Shown here piece after piece: positions 9,469 through 18,882 of a stretch of DNA of 64,000 bases. A model generated the notes under the pieces. It was given only the letters and a program-made list of their open reading frames with translations, searched no databases and was not told the origin of the DNA. A program made the position numbers and the translations under genes. The stretch is from an uncultured Hungatella sp. GTDB lineage: Bacteria > Bacillota > Clostridia > Lachnospirales > Lachnospiraceae. The DNA is taken from contig CAMUJH010000017.1 in the NCBI GenBank assembly GCA_947089145.1, positions 1 through 64,000 on the forward strand, written 5' to 3'. Positions within the stretch are counted from its first letter, which is position 1. The number at the start of each line of letters is the position of its first letter.

Positions 9469-10230
9469 ATGCAGATCGAAATGAGGCACGTAAATAAGGC
9501 ATTTGATGGGTTCCATGCATCGAGGGATGTGAGCTTCGGCGTAGAGAGTGGGCGCCTTGCGGCGCTATTAGGGCCAAGCGGAAGCGGGAAGACGACAATC
9601 CTGCGGATGATAGCCGGGCTGGACAGTCCAGACTCAGGGGATATTTTGATTAAAGGGGAGAGGGTAAATAATCTTCCAGGAAGCAAAAGGGGGATAGGGC
9701 TGGTTTTTCAGAATTATGCGTTATTCCGCTATATGACCGTTGCCGACAATATTGCGTTCGGGCTGAAAGTGCAGAAGAAAGGCAAGCATGAGATAAAGGC
9801 ACGGGTAGAAGAGCTGCTGGAACTGATATCCATGAAGGAGCTGGGAAGAAGGTATCCATATCAGCTGTCCGGAGGCCAGAGGCAGAGGGTGGCATTTGCC
9901 CGTGCGTTGGCACCGAATCCCCAGCTGCTGCTCCTGGACGAACCGTTTGCAGCTATTGATGCAAAAATCCGCAGGGAGCTGCGCAGATGGCTGAAAGAGA
10001 AGATCGAGATGGTGGGGATTACCAGCATTTTTGTAACCCATGACCAGGAGGAAGCGATGGAGGTGGCAGATATGGTGATTGTGATGAATGAGGGGGCGGT
10101 TGAGCAGATCGGAACGCCGGAAAATATATGCAGAAATCCAAGAACCGGGTTTGTAAAGGATTTCATTGATGTAGAGAGATTTGAAGCATTGAGATTGATA
10201 GGTAAGAAAAGATACAAGGAAAACAGCTGA
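9469..10230 (+). CDS. cysA: Sulfate ABC transporter ATP-binding protein CysA (short form)
   Basis: A 253-aa ABC ATPase. Visible motifs are Walker A 'GPSGSGKTT' (about residue 40), the Q-loop 'VFQNYALFRYMTVADNI', the signature 'LSGGQRQRVAFARA', Walker B 'LLLLDEPFAAIDA' and the H-loop 'VTHDQEEAMEVAD'. It energises the CysT/CysW channel. Compared with typical CysA (about 340-360 aa) it stops soon after the nucleotide-binding domain and lacks the C-terminal TOBE-like regulatory domain. No frameshift is visible after the stop, so the short form looks natural. Inference: import may lack the usual trans-regulation. Confidence 0.93.
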   Translation: MQIEMRHVNKAFDGFHASRDVSFGVESGRLAALLGPSGSGKTTILRMIAGLDSPDSGDILIKGERVNNLPGSKRGIGLVFQNYALFRYMTVADNIAFGLKVQKKGKHEIKARVEELLELISMKELGRRYPYQLSGGQRQRVAFARALAPNPQLLLLDEPFAAIDAKIRRELRRWLKEKIEMVGITSIFVTHDQEEAMEVADMVIVMNEGAVEQIGTPENICRNPRTGFVKDFIDVERFEALRLIGKKRYKENS

Positions 10231-10288
10231 GAAAAAGTGTTCATTTAATAACATATGTTTCAGATGGGTGCAAATCGAGGAACAGATT

Positions 10289-11383
10289 ATGAAGCTTACA
10301 GTTATAACAGTATGCTATAACAGTGCAAAGACAATTGAACAAGCAATTAAAAGTGTTGTATTTCAGGACTATCGGGATCTGGAATATATTATTATAGACG
10401 GCGGCTCAATAGATAGTACTTTAGAGATTATTGAAAAGTATAGAGACTATATCACTGTGTGTATTAGTGAATCAGATAGTGGGATTTATGATGCGATGAA
10501 TAAGGGATTAAAATATGCTTCTGGTGACGTAGTAGCATTTTTAAACAGCGATGACTGGTATGCTCCAAATATTCAGGTATTTAAAAAAGTAGAAGAATAT
10601 TTTTCAAACGGAAAGGCAGATATTATTAGCGGAAATATATATAGATATAAAGGCGGGACAGAAAAAAAGATGCCATGGAGAAGATTGACAGAGGAAACAG
10701 CATTCCTTGGCGCAATCTGCCCTCATCCGGCTATGTTTGTTAAGAGGGAATTGTATTCCAGGCTGGGAGGCTTTGATACATCTTACCAGATAGCTGCAGA
10801 CGCAAAGTGGACTTTGGAGGCATATTTGAATGGTGCAAATATTTTATTTGTGGAAGACTATTTTACATGCTTTCGGGAGGGAGGTATAAGTACAACAAAG
10901 ATATATGAAGCTGTAAAAGAGGAGTATAAGGCAATGCTTAGCTGTGCCCGAAAATATAATCGAAGCCAAATAGAAAATGATATAACCGACTATTATATCA
11001 GGAAATTAAAAAATTTGGAGAACGAGAGCTCCATGAAAACCGCATTTAAAAAGAGACCGCACGAAATAAAAAAGCTGTTCGACCAGAATAAGGAATATTA
11101 TATTTGGGGAGCCGGGGCAAGGGGAAAGGAATGCTTAGAAATATTTGAAAAATTGGATGTTTCTGTGAAGGGTTTTATTGATATGAATATTAAAAAGAAA
11201 TCAGAAAAAGGATATACGATAATAAAACCAGAGGATATTGATAAGGATAGCTATATATGCATTACGCCAGAGAGGTATGAAGAGGAGATAAAGATTAGTC
11301 TGAAGTCTATGGGAATTGACGAGAACAGGTTTTTTACATATTCACATTTAATTAAAAAAATTGTGGAGATAGGTTCTTTGTAA
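10289..11383 (+). CDS. GT2 glycosyltransferase with C-terminal Rossmann module
   Basis: A protein of about 364 aa. The N-terminal half is a GT-A fold family 2 transferase: 'LTVITVCYNSAKTIEQAI' at the start, 'IIIDGGSIDSTLEIIEKY', and the metal-binding region 'AFLNSDDWYAP' near residue 85. It would transfer a sugar from an activated donor to the growing glycan on the cytoplasmic side. Residues from about 270 form the locus-wide Rossmann-like module ('YYIWGAGARGKECLEIF ... GFIDMN'). ATG at 10289 is preferred over GTG at 10268, because GAGGA lies about 9 bases before it. It follows cysA by only 58 bases but is much more AT-rich, which suggests a separate origin. Confidence 0.88.
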   Translation: MKLTVITVCYNSAKTIEQAIKSVVFQDYRDLEYIIIDGGSIDSTLEIIEKYRDYITVCISESDSGIYDAMNKGLKYASGDVVAFLNSDDWYAPNIQVFKKVEEYFSNGKADIISGNIYRYKGGTEKKMPWRRLTEETAFLGAICPHPAMFVKRELYSRLGGFDTSYQIAADAKWTLEAYLNGANILFVEDYFTCFREGGISTTKIYEAVKEEYKAMLSCARKYNRSQIENDITDYYIRKLKNLENESSMKTAFKKRPHEIKKLFDQNKEYYIWGAGARGKECLEIFEKLDVSVKGFIDMNIKKKSEKGYTIIKPEDIDKDSYICITPERYEEEIKISLKSMGIDENRFFTYSHLIKKIVEIGSL

Positions 11384-11492
11384 ATAAAGGGATCAGTTTA
11401 TAGATACACTTGAAAAGTATAGAATTGCTGTTTGTTTATGCCAATTACTATTCCTGTTTAGTAGCGTTTCAACTAGTAAAAAATATATAAAG

Positions 11493-12932
11493 ATGAATAT
11501 TTCAATTACTTTAATTATACCAATTTATAATGTCGAGAAATATCTGAACCAATGTCTAGACAGTATTGTGGAACAAACCGTTCCATTTGATGAGGTAATT
11601 CTGATTAATGACGGTTCTACGGATCAGAGCCTTTCTATATGCGAAAGTTATATTTTAAGATTTAAATATTTTAAATTGATAACGCAGGAAAATAAAGGCC
11701 AGTCTGCAGCGCGGAATACGGGTGTATGCCATGCCGAAGGTGAATACATTATGTTTCTTGATTCTGATGACTATTTAAGGCCAGACACAGTAATGTGTTT
11801 AAAAAGGGAACTGCTAAAATCCAGACAAGATGCGGTTTATTTTGATGCAGCCGTTCAATGCGAAGACGGATTTAGTGTCAGAGAAGATGTTTATGACAGA
11901 AGCTCCATATGTGCAGACGGCATTGAGATGAACGGATGGGAGTTTTTTGTGAAATCTTATCCTAAAAAATATGTTGTTTCTGCATGTATGGCAGTTTATA
12001 GAAAAAGAGTTATTAAAGATGCCGTGATACTGTTTCCAGAAGGAGTGTATTATGAAGATAATTATTTCTCCTTTGCTTTTATGATCCAGGCGCAGTCTGT
12101 GACACATATTTCTAAAAAGCTGTATCAAAGAAGAATCCGTCAGGATTCCATAGTAACTGGCGCCTATTCAGAAAAGAAATTTATTGATTATATCAAGGTT
12201 ATATTGCTGATATGGAAAGAAGCCTCTATAGTCATAGGCGGTATTTCCCTAGAACAGAAAATGACATTACTTAGATTTATTAGTGATCATTGCAGCTGCG
12301 CTTTTGATAACTTCCAATTATGTATGAACCGGGGCATCGTACTCGGAGATGAAGCAAAAGACGCCTTTTTTAAAATGTTCAAGGAATACGAAACGTTAAC
12401 GAATTTGTATGATTTAGACGGACGGCTTGAAAATTTAGCTTTAATTAATCAGATAAGCATGAATCTCCAGCGGGCGGCCCTGTGCTATCCTGAAAACAGA
12501 AGTAGAGGTGAAAAGAAACGAAAGAGGCTGGCAGAGGAGCAGAAACAGCTTTATAAGATTTTGCTTCTGGAACTGCCATTAAATAAAAAAGCATATAAAA
12601 TAGGCATTTACGGAATGGGAAGCCATACTGCCGGATTACTTGCTATATTTGAAAGTATAGTTGGAGAAATTGCCTGCAATCTGTTTTTTTTAGATTCATA
12701 TCAGGAGAGCGGAATATATAGAGGGAAAAAAGTAATCCATTACAAGCAAATTGACGGTAGCTTTGATATGATTATCATTTCCAGTTTTTTATATGAGCAG
12801 GAGATGATACGGAATATCAGAAAGGTTGATAAAAAAATAGCTATACATACTTTTTATAAGACAGTAAAAGAGGACGTATTTGGCGGCTATGAAAATTTTT
12901 TGCCATGGGATGTGACGGGCTGTAAAAAATAG
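11493..12932 (+). CDS. GT2 glycosyltransferase with C-terminal Rossmann module
   Basis: A 479-aa protein. 'ITLIIPIYNVEKYLNQCLDS' at the N-terminus and 'LINDGSTDQS' mark a family 2 GT-A transferase. The DxD-type site is 'FLDSDDYL' near residue 90, and 'NKGQSAARNTG' is typical. The middle (about 210-350) is helical. Residues from about 365 are the shared Rossmann-like module, here with 'KIGIYGMGSHTAGLLAIF', a slightly degenerate glycine motif. The donor and acceptor cannot be told from sequence. The 109 bases before it contain no gene or strong promoter. Confidence 0.87.
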   Translation: MNISITLIIPIYNVEKYLNQCLDSIVEQTVPFDEVILINDGSTDQSLSICESYILRFKYFKLITQENKGQSAARNTGVCHAEGEYIMFLDSDDYLRPDTVMCLKRELLKSRQDAVYFDAAVQCEDGFSVREDVYDRSSICADGIEMNGWEFFVKSYPKKYVVSACMAVYRKRVIKDAVILFPEGVYYEDNYFSFAFMIQAQSVTHISKKLYQRRIRQDSIVTGAYSEKKFIDYIKVILLIWKEASIVIGGISLEQKMTLLRFISDHCSCAFDNFQLCMNRGIVLGDEAKDAFFKMFKEYETLTNLYDLDGRLENLALINQISMNLQRAALCYPENRSRGEKKRKRLAEEQKQLYKILLLELPLNKKAYKIGIYGMGSHTAGLLAIFESIVGEIACNLFFLDSYQESGIYRGKKVIHYKQIDGSFDMIIISSFLYEQEMIRNIRKVDKKIAIHTFYKTVKEDVFGGYENFLPWDVTGCKK

Positions 12933-13032
12933 GTTTAGCGGGCTGGATAGGATTATATTGAAGAGTTTTATAGCAGATTTCAGGCATAAAACGCAGTATA
13001 ATGAAAAGCAATTTTATACGAGGAGGTATGGG

Positions 13033-14946
13033 ATGAAGACAGCAACCGTGTTATTTACTTATAACAGAAGTTATCATACAGAGCAGGTTATTAACGCTAT
13101 TAAAAAAAGTACGGTATTACCTGAAAAATTATTAATTTTTCAGGATGGCCCTAAAAAGGAAGATGACTTAAAAGAGTGGAAAAAGGTAAATCGCCTTATT
13201 AATAGTATAGATTGGTGTGAAAAGGAAGTATTTGCAGCAGAGGAGAACAGAGGGCTGGCTGCTTCCATTCTATCTGGAGTCAATTATGCTTTTGAAGAGC
13301 ATGAGGCAGTGATCGTCCTGGAGGATGACTGTGTGCCTTCCTCTGACTTTATAAGCTTTATGAATCAATGCTTTGATAAATATAATGGGGATAAAAGGGT
13401 GTATTCGATAAGCGGATACAGCTGGCCGATTGCATTGGAAAGGCGGCAATATGATGTCTATGGATGCGGTCGCATATCTTCTTGGGGATGGGGGACATGG
13501 AAAGACAGATGGAACCAATACAAAGCTGACAGTGATATCTTGAAGTCGTTAAAAGGTGGACAGCAGGAGTCCATCCGTTTAGCTATATGGGGAAATGACT
13601 GTGAGACGATGTTATTAGGGAATATTACTGGAAAGAATGACTCATGGGGGGTCTATTGGGCTTTGTATGTAATTGCTAAGGGTGGCATATGTATTAATCC
13701 ATATAAATCATTGATACAGAACATTGGCATGGATGGAACAGGGGTGCATTGCGGCATTTCTCAGAAGTTCGGGAGTCAGCTTTCAAATGAACAAAATAAC
13801 AGTTTTGTGCTTCCTGATAATATTGATATCCAAGATGATACAAAACGGGAATTTGCGGCACTATATGGAGGTTATACGGCTGTAAATACAGAGGATATAT
13901 CAAAAACTAATGTCCTTATTTATGGACTTGGGAACTTTTATGCCAGATATGAAAAGGAAATAAACCGTGACTATAACGTTAAGGCATTTATTGACAATGG
14001 GAAAAAAGGGTGGTATGCAGGAAAGAAAATCATTGGCTGCAAAGATGTATCAAAATATAATTATGACAGCATTCTTGTCATGGTTCAGGATATTCAGGAA
14101 TGCATCAATATCTCTAATGAACTGATACGGAATAAGGTTAATGCAGATAAAATAATTTTAGGACACTCCCAGTATGGGGAATACTCTAACAGGATAGACA
14201 GAATAGCAATATCGCCTCATGGGAAGCTTCTGCTTACATTTGGAAATATATCCTTAGGCATCACGTCTAAAGATGAGTTTAATAATGTATGTGAAGTGTT
14301 TTTAGGACAGAACTATAACTATGCTATAAATAATGGAGAGGCAGATATTGTATTGGATATCGGAATGAATATCGGGGACAGTACGCTTTATTTCCTTCAC
14401 CATGCCAATGTTGAAAAAGTATATGCTTATGAGCCATTTTATAAAACTTTCTATGCAGCCAAAGAGAATTTAAGGGAATTTTTAAAAGTACCTGGTAAAT
14501 TAGAAATTTTTCAATATGGCATAAGCAGTGAGAATGCACAAAGAACCATTGGGTTTAATAATAACATGACTTGCGGACAGAGCAGTATTGCAAATATAAG
14601 AGAGCAATCATATGAGTTCTATCTGAATGAAGGCTTAATCAAACAGAATGAGGAAGAAAGAGAACAAATAGAAGTAAAAAAGGCTTCAGAAGTTTTCAAG
14701 CCAATTATAGAAAGGTATCCTAACCATAATATAGTCCTAAAAATGAACTGTGAGGGAGAGGAATACTATATTTTAGAAGAGCTTTTAGAAACAGGGCTTC
14801 TTGACAAAATGACGTTTATAATGCTGGAATGGCATTATAGGGGAAAGGATCTTATTTTAGGATATTTGAAGAAAGCGGGATTTTCCTGGTGGTGTAATGA
14901 TAAAAGCGAGGATTTGGGATTCATCTATGGCTATCGGTACAGTTAG
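13033..14946 (+). CDS. Glycosyltransferase - Rossmann module - FkbM methyltransferase fusion
   Basis: Three domains occupy about 637 residues. Residues 1-280 are a GT-A type sugar transferase resembling the GNT-I-like group: 'TATVLFTYNRSYHTEQVI', then 'AVIVLEDDCVPSSDFISF' as the acidic metal site. Residues about 290-385 are the shared Rossmann-like module ('VLIYGLGNFYARYEKEI ... AFIDNG'). Residues about 430-610 are a SAM-dependent FkbM-type methyltransferase with 'VLDIGMNIGDSTLYFL' and 'VYAYEPFYKTF'. The enzyme may add a sugar and O-methylate the glycan. ATG 13033 is chosen because AGGAGG lies directly upstream (13021-13026); a TTG at 12958 lacks a ribosome site. Confidence 0.82.
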   Translation: MKTATVLFTYNRSYHTEQVINAIKKSTVLPEKLLIFQDGPKKEDDLKEWKKVNRLINSIDWCEKEVFAAEENRGLAASILSGVNYAFEEHEAVIVLEDDCVPSSDFISFMNQCFDKYNGDKRVYSISGYSWPIALERRQYDVYGCGRISSWGWGTWKDRWNQYKADSDILKSLKGGQQESIRLAIWGNDCETMLLGNITGKNDSWGVYWALYVIAKGGICINPYKSLIQNIGMDGTGVHCGISQKFGSQLSNEQNNSFVLPDNIDIQDDTKREFAALYGGYTAVNTEDISKTNVLIYGLGNFYARYEKEINRDYNVKAFIDNGKKGWYAGKKIIGCKDVSKYNYDSILVMVQDIQECINISNELIRNKVNADKIILGHSQYGEYSNRIDRIAISPHGKLLLTFGNISLGITSKDEFNNVCEVFLGQNYNYAINNGEADIVLDIGMNIGDSTLYFLHHANVEKVYAYEPFYKTFYAAKENLREFLKVPGKLEIFQYGISSENAQRTIGFNNNMTCGQSSIANIREQSYEFYLNEGLIKQNEEEREQIEVKKASEVFKPIIERYPNHNIVLKMNCEGEEYYILEELLETGLLDKMTFIMLEWHYRGKDLILGYLKKAGFSWWCNDKSEDLGFIYGYRYS

Positions 14947-14970
14947 GATAGTAAGGCGGTAAATGTAAAG

Positions 14971-16518
14971 ATGAGCAGGAAGATATTATATTTTTTAGAC
15001 TTCCCCTGCTGGGTAGGCGGTTCCAATAAAGTATTGCTGACTCAGGCTTATATTATGAGTCAGCGGGGATATGATACTGCCGTAGTAATACCTAGTGATG
15101 AAAAGGGAAACCACGCATCAGAGTTTGACGAAATATGCAAAAACTATGGACTTCGTACAATTGAGGCAGACTTTCCTGTAACAGTATGCATGGAAGGGAT
15201 TGATATAAAGGCGGTAATGGAGCATTATGATGTGGTTCTGAATCTGTTAAAAAAGGAGGAAGCCGACTTTATCCATAGCGTACAGCTAAATGTAACAGCG
15301 GAACTGGCTTCCAGAGAATTGGACATCCCTCATTTAATGAATATTTATCCAACAGATTTAGATGCATTTAACCTGAATTGGATGGATATCTATCCCTGTT
15401 ATCACAGTGCTGATTCCGAATTCTTTTCTAAAAGGTGGAGTGATGGGCTTCATATTCCTTCTGCATGTATACGGGTTGCATATAAAGGTAAATGTAAAAG
15501 GATAAATCAGGAGACAGACGGATTTCCACTGCGAATTCTTTCTATTGGTGTATTAATAGAACAAAAGAATCAGCTGGAATTAATAAAGTTTATGCTGATA
15601 TGCAAAAAAAATAAGATTCATGTTAGTTTAACCATATTAGGCAATGACAATACTTCCTACGGGGAAGCCTGCAAAGATTTTGTAAAACAGAATGGCCTGG
15701 AAGGGGAAGTCATTTTTCAGGGATTTGTGATAAATATTGAAGACTATTTTGCACAGGCCGATTTAATGATTTTGGCAAGCACTGTGGAGTCATATCCAGG
15801 GGTAATTGTAGAGAGCATGGCAAACAGAGTTCCGGTACTATCGACACCGGTTGCCGGCGTGCCGGAGCTTTTGAAAGATGGATATAACGGATTTTTGACA
15901 GATGGATTTGAAAGCCAGGACATATATAACGCTTTTAAACGCTATCTGTCGCACAAGGATGTCAGATTGCATTTGAAAGATCATGCATATGAGACGTATC
16001 AAAAATATCATTCTTATGAAGCTGTGGGAGATAATCTTGATAGTTATTATAATTGGATTTTACAAGACTACAGAAAAAAATCAAGGACGATGTCAATAAA
16101 GAAAGTGGAAGAGATTTTTCAAAAGTTCATTAAAGAAAAATTTATAAACGAGAAGAGCTGCTTTACTCAGAGAAATATATGGTTTTTATATCATCTTTAT
16201 AAAAATATAGATTGGAAAAACATAAATAAAACCGCAATTTGGGGTGCCGGAACTTTAGGGAAGACAGCACTGGAATGGATCGAAATCCTGGGCTGCAGAA
16301 ATTCCTTTATTGGGTTTCTTGATACATATAAAAAGGGAGAATATTTAGGATATCCTGTCTGGAAACCGGAGAAGCATGTGCTTGAACAATGTGACAAAAT
16401 TTTTCTGGCAATTGCAGATACCAGGAAATGTCTGGAGGTTATACGCTGTTTGGAACAAGGGGGAAAGAAGAGAAATAGAGATTATTTTATGCTTATGAAT
16501 GCTCAGATCCGAATATGA
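14971..16518 (+). CDS. GT4 family glycosyltransferase with C-terminal Rossmann module
   Basis: A 515-aa protein. The first 385 residues are a GT-B fold, family 4 retaining transferase. 'FPCWVGGSNKVLLTQAYIM' forms the N-terminal glycine-rich loop. In the C-terminal half, 'LSIGVLIEQKNQLELIKF' and the EX7E region 'STVESYPGVIVESMANRVPV' are recognisable. Residues from about 415 form the shared module ('TAIWGAGTLGKTALEWI ... GFLDTY'). It acts in the cytoplasm on nucleotide sugars and a lipid-linked acceptor. It lies 24 bases after the preceding fusion gene, in the same AT-rich operon. Confidence 0.88.
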   Translation: MSRKILYFLDFPCWVGGSNKVLLTQAYIMSQRGYDTAVVIPSDEKGNHASEFDEICKNYGLRTIEADFPVTVCMEGIDIKAVMEHYDVVLNLLKKEEADFIHSVQLNVTAELASRELDIPHLMNIYPTDLDAFNLNWMDIYPCYHSADSEFFSKRWSDGLHIPSACIRVAYKGKCKRINQETDGFPLRILSIGVLIEQKNQLELIKFMLICKKNKIHVSLTILGNDNTSYGEACKDFVKQNGLEGEVIFQGFVINIEDYFAQADLMILASTVESYPGVIVESMANRVPVLSTPVAGVPELLKDGYNGFLTDGFESQDIYNAFKRYLSHKDVRLHLKDHAYETYQKYHSYEAVGDNLDSYYNWILQDYRKKSRTMSIKKVEEIFQKFIKEKFINEKSCFTQRNIWFLYHLYKNIDWKNINKTAIWGAGTLGKTALEWIEILGCRNSFIGFLDTYKKGEYLGYPVWKPEKHVLEQCDKIFLAIADTRKCLEVIRCLEQGGKKRNRDYFMLMNAQIRI

Positions 16519-16543
16519 AAGAGATATTTAGAGAAAGGGATTA

Positions 16544-17023
16544 ATGATGCGAAAAGGGATTATTTCAGTATTATCTATTTTGGCAGGAATCGCAATTGGG
16601 GCAGAAGCAGCAGGAAAAAGGGAAATTGTAAAGAAACGCAGAGCAGAGTCAATGTCAGACAAACATTTGGCGATGTTTCTCATGATGAATCAATGGGTGA
16701 GGCTAAAACAGAATGGAAGGAATATTGCTGAATATTTAAAAGAGGAGAACTATAGAAATATTGCGGTTTATGGAATGAGCTATATTGGAGAAACGTTGGT
16801 TGAAGAGTTAAAATATACGGACATCCATGTAGCTTACGGAATTGACAATAATGCCGCATTGTCTTGCAGTGACCCGAAAATCGTATCCATGGAAGATAAA
16901 CTCGCAGAGACAGACGCAGTGGTGGTAACGGCAATTGCTTCTTTTAGGGAGATTCAAGAAATGTTGTCAAAAAAAGTGCATTGCCCGATCATTTCTTTAG
17001 AGGATATTGTATATGACATATAA
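16544..17023 (+). CDS. Stand-alone membrane-anchored copy of the Rossmann module
   Basis: A 159-aa protein with no catalytic domain. Residues 5-22 ('GIISVLSILAGIAIGAEA') are a likely N-terminal membrane anchor. The rest begins with 'NIAVYGMSYIGETLVEEL' and is the same Rossmann-like module that is fused to transferases elsewhere in the locus. It ends 'CPIISLEDIVYDI'. Being a membrane-tethered module without an enzyme, it is a natural candidate for a docking or regulatory partner of the other module-bearing proteins, but that is inference. It is located between the GT4 gene and the fucosyltransferase gene with short gaps. Confidence 0.7.
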   Translation: MMRKGIISVLSILAGIAIGAEAAGKREIVKKRRAESMSDKHLAMFLMMNQWVRLKQNGRNIAEYLKEENYRNIAVYGMSYIGETLVEELKYTDIHVAYGIDNNAALSCSDPKIVSMEDKLAETDAVVVTAIASFREIQEMLSKKVHCPIISLEDIVYDI

Positions 17024-17064
17024 ACTAAGAGACTTATTATATTGCAGACAAGGTAAAGAAACAT

Positions 17065-17945
17065 ATGATCATAGTAAGAATATATGAGGGTTTGGGAAAC
17101 CAGCTTTTTCAATATGCATATGCGAGGGCCTTAGGGCTGTCTACGAACCAAAAGGTATTTTTAGATGTTCGTGAAACAGGAAAAGGGGCAAATGAATCTA
17201 ATTTGACGCCGAGGCAATACAGCCTGAACCATTATAAAATCGCACTGCCTGTTTGTATCAATGTGCATCGTTTTTATCCCTATTTAAACGGTTCTGATGA
17301 ACAGCTTGAGTTGATGCAAAAGTTATCAGCCATGGGTTGCCTTCCATACAGGTATTATAAAGCGGAAACGGCCGATTATAATGACAGCCTTGTACATATG
17401 AAAGGCAACTGGTATTTGCAGGGATGGTTTCAGGACAGCCGGTATTTTCAGAAGCATGAATCAATTATAAAAAGGGAAATAGTGCCTCGGCATAAAATAA
17501 GAATAAGTTCCGGACTGAGAACGGTTCTGCAGATGGCTGATACGGTATCTGTGCATATTAGGAGAAGGGATTATAAAAGATTATCCAATACATTGCCCGC
17601 AAATTACTATTATAACGCTATGATGCAGATGAAAAGCGTAATAAGCAATCCCTTCTGGGTGATTTTTTCGGATGAAATAGAATGGGTAAAGAAGAACATT
17701 GATTTTGGAAATAACTGTTACTTTTTGGATAGGACAGAAGGTTTGGAGGATTATGAAGAGCTGATGGTTATGAGCTGCTGTAAAAACCATATTATTGCAA
17801 ACAGCACATACAGCTGGTGGGGGCATGGCTTAATAAAAACGATAAAAAAGTTGTAATAGCCCCAAAGCGATGGGGATTGGGGACGGTGTGTAATTTTGGA
17901 AAAAATATAGTACCTTCTGATTGGATCAAGGTTCCAATTATGTAA
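17065..17945 (+). pseudogene. Alpha-1,2-fucosyltransferase-like (GT11), frameshifted near the 3' end
   Basis: The first 263 codons encode a GT11 protein: 'MIIVRIYEGLGNQLFQYAYA' at the start, 'LQGWFQDSRYF', the donor-binding 'VSVHIRRRDY' and 'NSTYSWWGHGL'. The frame then runs to a stop at 17854-17856. A shift by one base near 17831-17840 gives 'NKNDKKVVIAPKRWG' and further residues to a stop at 17943-17945, matching the usual GT11 end after the SWWG motif. So one A appears to be missing from a short A-rich stretch. GT11 enzymes transfer fucose (or similar) from GDP-fucose in an alpha-1,2 linkage. Whether the shortened 263-aa form still works is unknown. Sequencing error is possible. Confidence 0.82.
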
Positions 17946-17968
17946 GCGTTTCAACGAGGAGGAAAGGC

Positions 17969-18862
17969 ATGTATCGGGTTTTGATTTGGGGAGCAGGGTA
18001 TGGATACAGCCAGTATATCAATGGGATAAGATATCAGGAACTTTTGGAAGAGATTCAAATAGTGGGAGTTACCGGAAAGGATAATCTGTATGACCGAATT
18101 GACGGAATTCCCTTTCTGCCCTGTCATAAGATTACAAAGGAGGCCATTGATTATGTAATTATTACCTCCGATGTTAATTTTGTAGAAATTGCAGATGAGG
18201 CTGCAAAATTGGGATTTTCAGAAGATATGCTTGTGAAAGCAAGGGTATTCATGCTTCCTGATTTTTGCTTTTCTGACTATATTTCTTTGCGGCATCCTCC
18301 GATATCGATTATTTCGAATAATTGTTGGGGAGGAACCTTATACCACTCGCTGGGTATGAAGTTTTATTCTCCGTTTATTAATATGTTTGAGGAAGATGAA
18401 GATTATTTGCGTTTGCTGCATGATCTAAAATATTACATGGGCCTGAAATTGAAAGCAATCAGGTTTCAGTCCGATAAGATTACCCACAGACCATATCCCG
18501 TATGCAGATTAGGCGATGCTGAACTGCATTTTAATCACTATGCTGATATGGATGAAGTTGAGAAAAGCTGGTATGAGAGAGTAAAAAGAATTAACTGGGA
18601 TAATCTGTTTGTTATGATGTTTACGGAGAATCCGCAGGTAGCCAGTGCTTTTGATGAATTGGATTATGAAAAGAAAATATGCTTCGTGCCGTTTAAAAGC
18701 CCGTTAAAATCTGCATATTATCTTCAACTTGCCGACAGAACCCATATAAAAGGCATACCTTTTTGGCAGATTGTTAATAAGATAGCCAGCGGCCATTATC
18801 ATGATTATGGCTTAATAGATTTATTATGCAATGGAAGAGTAATTGAAAACCGGTATGTTTAA
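17969..18862 (+). CDS. DUF1919-type exopolysaccharide protein with N-terminal Rossmann module
   Basis: A 297-aa protein. Residues 1-95 are the shared module starting 'YRVLIWGAGYGYSQYI'. The C-terminal 190 residues match the DUF1919 pattern: 'ISIISNNCWGGTLYHSLGMK' and 'FYSPFINMF', then a second conserved stretch 'CRLGDAELHFNHY'. Members of this family occur in exopolysaccharide clusters; their reaction is not established. ATG 17969 is selected because GAGGAGG lies 7 bases before it. It begins 24 bases after the restored stop of the damaged fucosyltransferase. Confidence 0.8.
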   Translation: MYRVLIWGAGYGYSQYINGIRYQELLEEIQIVGVTGKDNLYDRIDGIPFLPCHKITKEAIDYVIITSDVNFVEIADEAAKLGFSEDMLVKARVFMLPDFCFSDYISLRHPPISIISNNCWGGTLYHSLGMKFYSPFINMFEEDEDYLRLLHDLKYYMGLKLKAIRFQSDKITHRPYPVCRLGDAELHFNHYADMDEVEKSWYERVKRINWDNLFVMMFTENPQVASAFDELDYEKKICFVPFKSPLKSAYYLQLADRTHIKGIPFWQIVNKIASGHYHDYGLIDLLCNGRVIENRYV

Positions 18863-18882
18863 GAGAAGGGGAAAGAGTATTT

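Noticed and set aside
11464..17955. Shared AGCGTTTCAAC before two glycan genes (about 11464 and 17945)
   Set aside because: Eleven matching bases are expected by chance many times in 64 kb.
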